Made by a program: the position numbers and the translations under genes. A DNA stretch of 36,993 nucleotides, from the NCBI RefSeq assembly GCF_018918325.1, contig NZ_JAHLQH010000030.1, positions 1 to 36,993 of the forward strand. The letters run 5' to 3'. The notes under the pieces were generated by a model, which was not told where the DNA came from, searched no databases, and saw nothing but the letters and a program-made list of their open reading frames with translations. The DNA is from Clostridium sp. MSJ-8 (GTDB lineage: Bacteria > Bacillota > Clostridia > Clostridiales > Clostridiaceae). Below, piece after piece: positions 35,411-36,993 of the stretch (position 1 is its first letter; every line of letters starts with the position of its first letter).

Positions 35411-36706
35411 TTATTTAAAATCTTCTATTCTAATTAAATTGTCTATACCTTTTACTGCTTTTATCTTTTCTAATCCAGCTATTGCATTTTGAATTTCTTC
35501 TTCTTTACACTTATGAGTAGTTAAAACTAATGTTACTTCCTCATTAGCTTTATCTCCTTTTTGAATAACAGTTCTTATACTTACATTATTCTTACCTAAG
35601 ATTGCAGTCATTTCTCCAAGGACACCAGGTATATCCATAACAGTAGCTCTTATATAGTATTTGCTTTCTACATCATTCATAGATATTATTTCTCTATCCC
35701 ATAAGTTATTCTTAACAACTGGAATTGGATTTTCTATATCAATATTACTTCTCAGTATAGTTATAATATCTCCTACAACTGCACTACCTGTTGGTAATTC
35801 TCCTGCTCCTCTTCCATAGAACATTAAATCTCCAACTGCATTACCATTTAAGAATACCGCATTAAATGAATCAGAAACATTTGATAATGGATGAGTTTCT
35901 GGTATCATTGTTGGATGAACTCTAAGCTCTAATTTATCATCTACGTCTTTAACTATAGCTAATAATTTAATAACTAATCCAAATTCTCTAGCATATTCTA
36001 TATCCGTATCAGTTATCTTAGTTATTCCTTCTCTATATACTTTATCAACATCTATCTTAGTACCAAATGCTAATGAAGATAATATAGCTAATTTATATTG
36101 TGCATCATAACCTTCTACATCTGATGTAGGATCTGCTTCGGCATATCCTTTTTCTTGTGCTTCCTTTAGTACATCTTCAAATTTGCTTCCTTCTAATGCC
36201 ATCTTGCTAAGGATGTAGTTTGTTGTTCCATTAACTATACCATATAAAGTTTTTATTTTGTTAGCTGTTAAGCTTTCATTTATTCCACTTATTATAGGAA
36301 TTCCACCTGCAACACTTGCTTCGTAATTAAACATTACTCCCATATCATCAGCTTTTTGGAATAGTTCATCACCGTTTTTAGCAAGTAACATCTTATTAGC
36401 TGTTACTATATGTTTCTTCTTATCCATACATTGTAACATGTATTCTCTTGCAGGCTCAACGCCTCCCATTACTTCTACTACTATTTTGATAGAATCATCA
36501 TTTAAGATATCATTAAAATCAGTAGTTACTATCTCATCAGGAACTTGAACTCCTCTATCTTTATTTGCATTTCTTACTAATATCTTAGCAATTTCAACCT
36601 TATATCCTGAACGTTTAGCTACTTCTTCTCCATTAGCTTGAAGTATCTTCCACACTCCACGTCCTACATTACCAAATCCAAGTAACGCTATTTTTACTTT
36701 TTTCAT
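35411..36706 (-). CDS. hom: Homoserine dehydrogenase with C-terminal ACT domain
   Basis: A 431-residue enzyme that reduces aspartate semialdehyde to homoserine, the branch point to threonine and methionine. The N-terminal Rossmann loop is LLGFGNVGRGV (~8-18), followed by VVEVMGG and TANKMLLAKNG, then the catalytic domain with GIVNGTTNYILSKM and EGYAEADPTSDVEGYDAQYKLAIL (split here as EADPTSDVEG, D, and K), and GRGAGELPTGSAVVGD. The C-terminal ~75 residues (RATVMDIPGVLGEMTAILG) form an ACT domain, which usually gives feedback inhibition by threonine. The ribosome site GGGGG precedes the ATG at 36706. Neither thrB/thrC nor an aspartate kinase gene is in the window. A short leader leaves no space for a T-box. 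Confidence 0.95.
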   Translation of the reverse strand: MKKVKIALLGFGNVGRGVWKILQANGEEVAKRSGYKVEIAKILVRNANKDRGVQVPDEIVTTDFNDILNDDSIKIVVEVMGGVEPAREYMLQCMDKKKHIVTANKMLLAKNGDELFQKADDMGVMFNYEASVAGGIPIISGINESLTANKIKTLYGIVNGTTNYILSKMALEGSKFEDVLKEAQEKGYAEADPTSDVEGYDAQYKLAILSSLAFGTKIDVDKVYREGITKITDTDIEYAREFGLVIKLLAIVKDVDDKLELRVHPTMIPETHPLSNVSDSFNAVFLNGNAVGDLMFYGRGAGELPTGSAVVGDIITILRSNIDIENPIPVVKNNLWDREIISMNDVESKYYIRATVMDIPGVLGEMTAILGKNNVSIRTVIQKGDKANEEVTLVLTTHKCKEEEIQNAIAGLEKIKAVKGIDNLIRIEDFK

Positions 36707-36755
36707 TCGACTTCCCCCTTAATTGTAGTTGCCCCATTTTTTATATACATCACCT

Positions 36756-36764
36756 ATTATAACA
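36756..36764 (-). promoter_or_regulatory. Extended -10 promoter of hom
   Basis: TATAAT (36756-36761) preceded by TG-T on the minus strand. The -35 (ATGCAA-like) is poor, which an extended -10 can tolerate. The leader is about 45 nt. Confidence 0.55.
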
Positions 36765-36911
36765 CGCAAAAAAACTTTTGCATATCTTTTCTTTTTCATT
36801 ATTTCGGTAAATAATTTATAATTATTCCATATCAACTTATCCTTGATAAAGTTTATTTTAATATACATAAATATCGGAAGTTTGACACTTTCTTAAAACA
36901 AAAATGCCCGC

Positions 36912-36937
36912 AAGCCTTGATATAGGCTTATTTTTTT
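36912..36937 (+). terminator. Plus-strand terminator-like hairpin near the right edge
   Basis: AAGCCT / AGGCTT with a 6-nt loop, followed by A and seven T on the plus strand. No plus-strand gene ends before it inside the window. Confidence 0.5.
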
Positions 36938-36958
36938 GTCAATTTTCAAAATTTAATA

Positions 36959-36987
36959 TTGCGTGATATTGCGTGGCGTGGTATAAT
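36959..36987 (+). promoter_or_regulatory. Outward plus-strand promoter with GCGTG repeats
   Basis: TTGCGT (36959-36964), 17 nt, TATAAT (36982-36987), with TG one base before the -10. The spacer carries GCGTG repeats, three in total from 36961 to 36980, unusually GC-rich here. It would drive a gene beyond the window. Confidence 0.55.
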
Positions 36988-36993
36988 ATAAGG

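Noticed and set aside
36707..36800. Possible T-box or riboswitch before hom
   Set aside because: The predicted leader is only about 45 nt, and no T-box sequence or terminator-antiterminator pair is present.

Overview
The window is a low-GC, clostridial-looking chromosome segment. Evidence: AT-rich third positions, strong GGAGG ribosome sites, frequent TTG starts, FabK as the enoyl-ACP reductase, a FabT-type MarR regulator heading the fatty-acid operon, and a CarD/CdnL-type protein. A Cache chemoreceptor with a flagellar-type promoter suggests a motile Clostridium (sensu stricto); the species cannot be named from sequence alone. No rRNA, tRNA, CRISPR array, insertion sequence or phage gene was recognised. 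All genes except the first lie on the minus strand.

Layout, left to right: a CarD-like regulator (plus strand); a three-gene ABC-2 exporter with a 30-bp palindrome at its promoter; a probable operon ackA > protein mannosyltransferase-like gene > dinG-type helicase; a small secreted/anchored protein; an unexplained 90-nt inverted repeat; a Cache chemoreceptor with a sigma-D-like promoter; the type II fatty-acid synthesis operon fabT-fabH-acpP-fabK-fabD-fabG-fabF-accB-fabZ-accC-accD-accA; a flavin-reductase-like protein with a GNAT acetyltransferase; a Na+/Ca2+ exchanger; the fructose operon fruR-fruK-fruA; a cytoplasmic type I pullulanase; a YbaK-type deacylase; an AbgT transporter; a GGDEF-EAL protein; and homoserine dehydrogenase.

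The centre of the window (12.4-22.1 kb) is one tightly packed unit that can make malonyl-CoA (accA-D), load it on ACP (fabD, acpP), start (fabH), elongate (fabF) and reduce/dehydrate (fabG, fabZ, fabK) acyl chains. A textbook sigma-A promoter with a 21-bp FabT-type palindrome over its -10 lies before fabT, so the operon is probably autorepressed. A strong hairpin without a U-run lies between acpP and fabK and may tune acpP relative to downstream genes. A large terminator closes the operon after accA.

Most of the window is ordinary core metabolism. The least explained items are the dyads at 3521-3550 and 10214-10303, the discoidin-like insert in the mannosyltransferase, the degenerate exonuclease domain on the helicase, and a plus-strand promoter with GCGTG repeats at the right edge. 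I found no convincing new multi-gene system.
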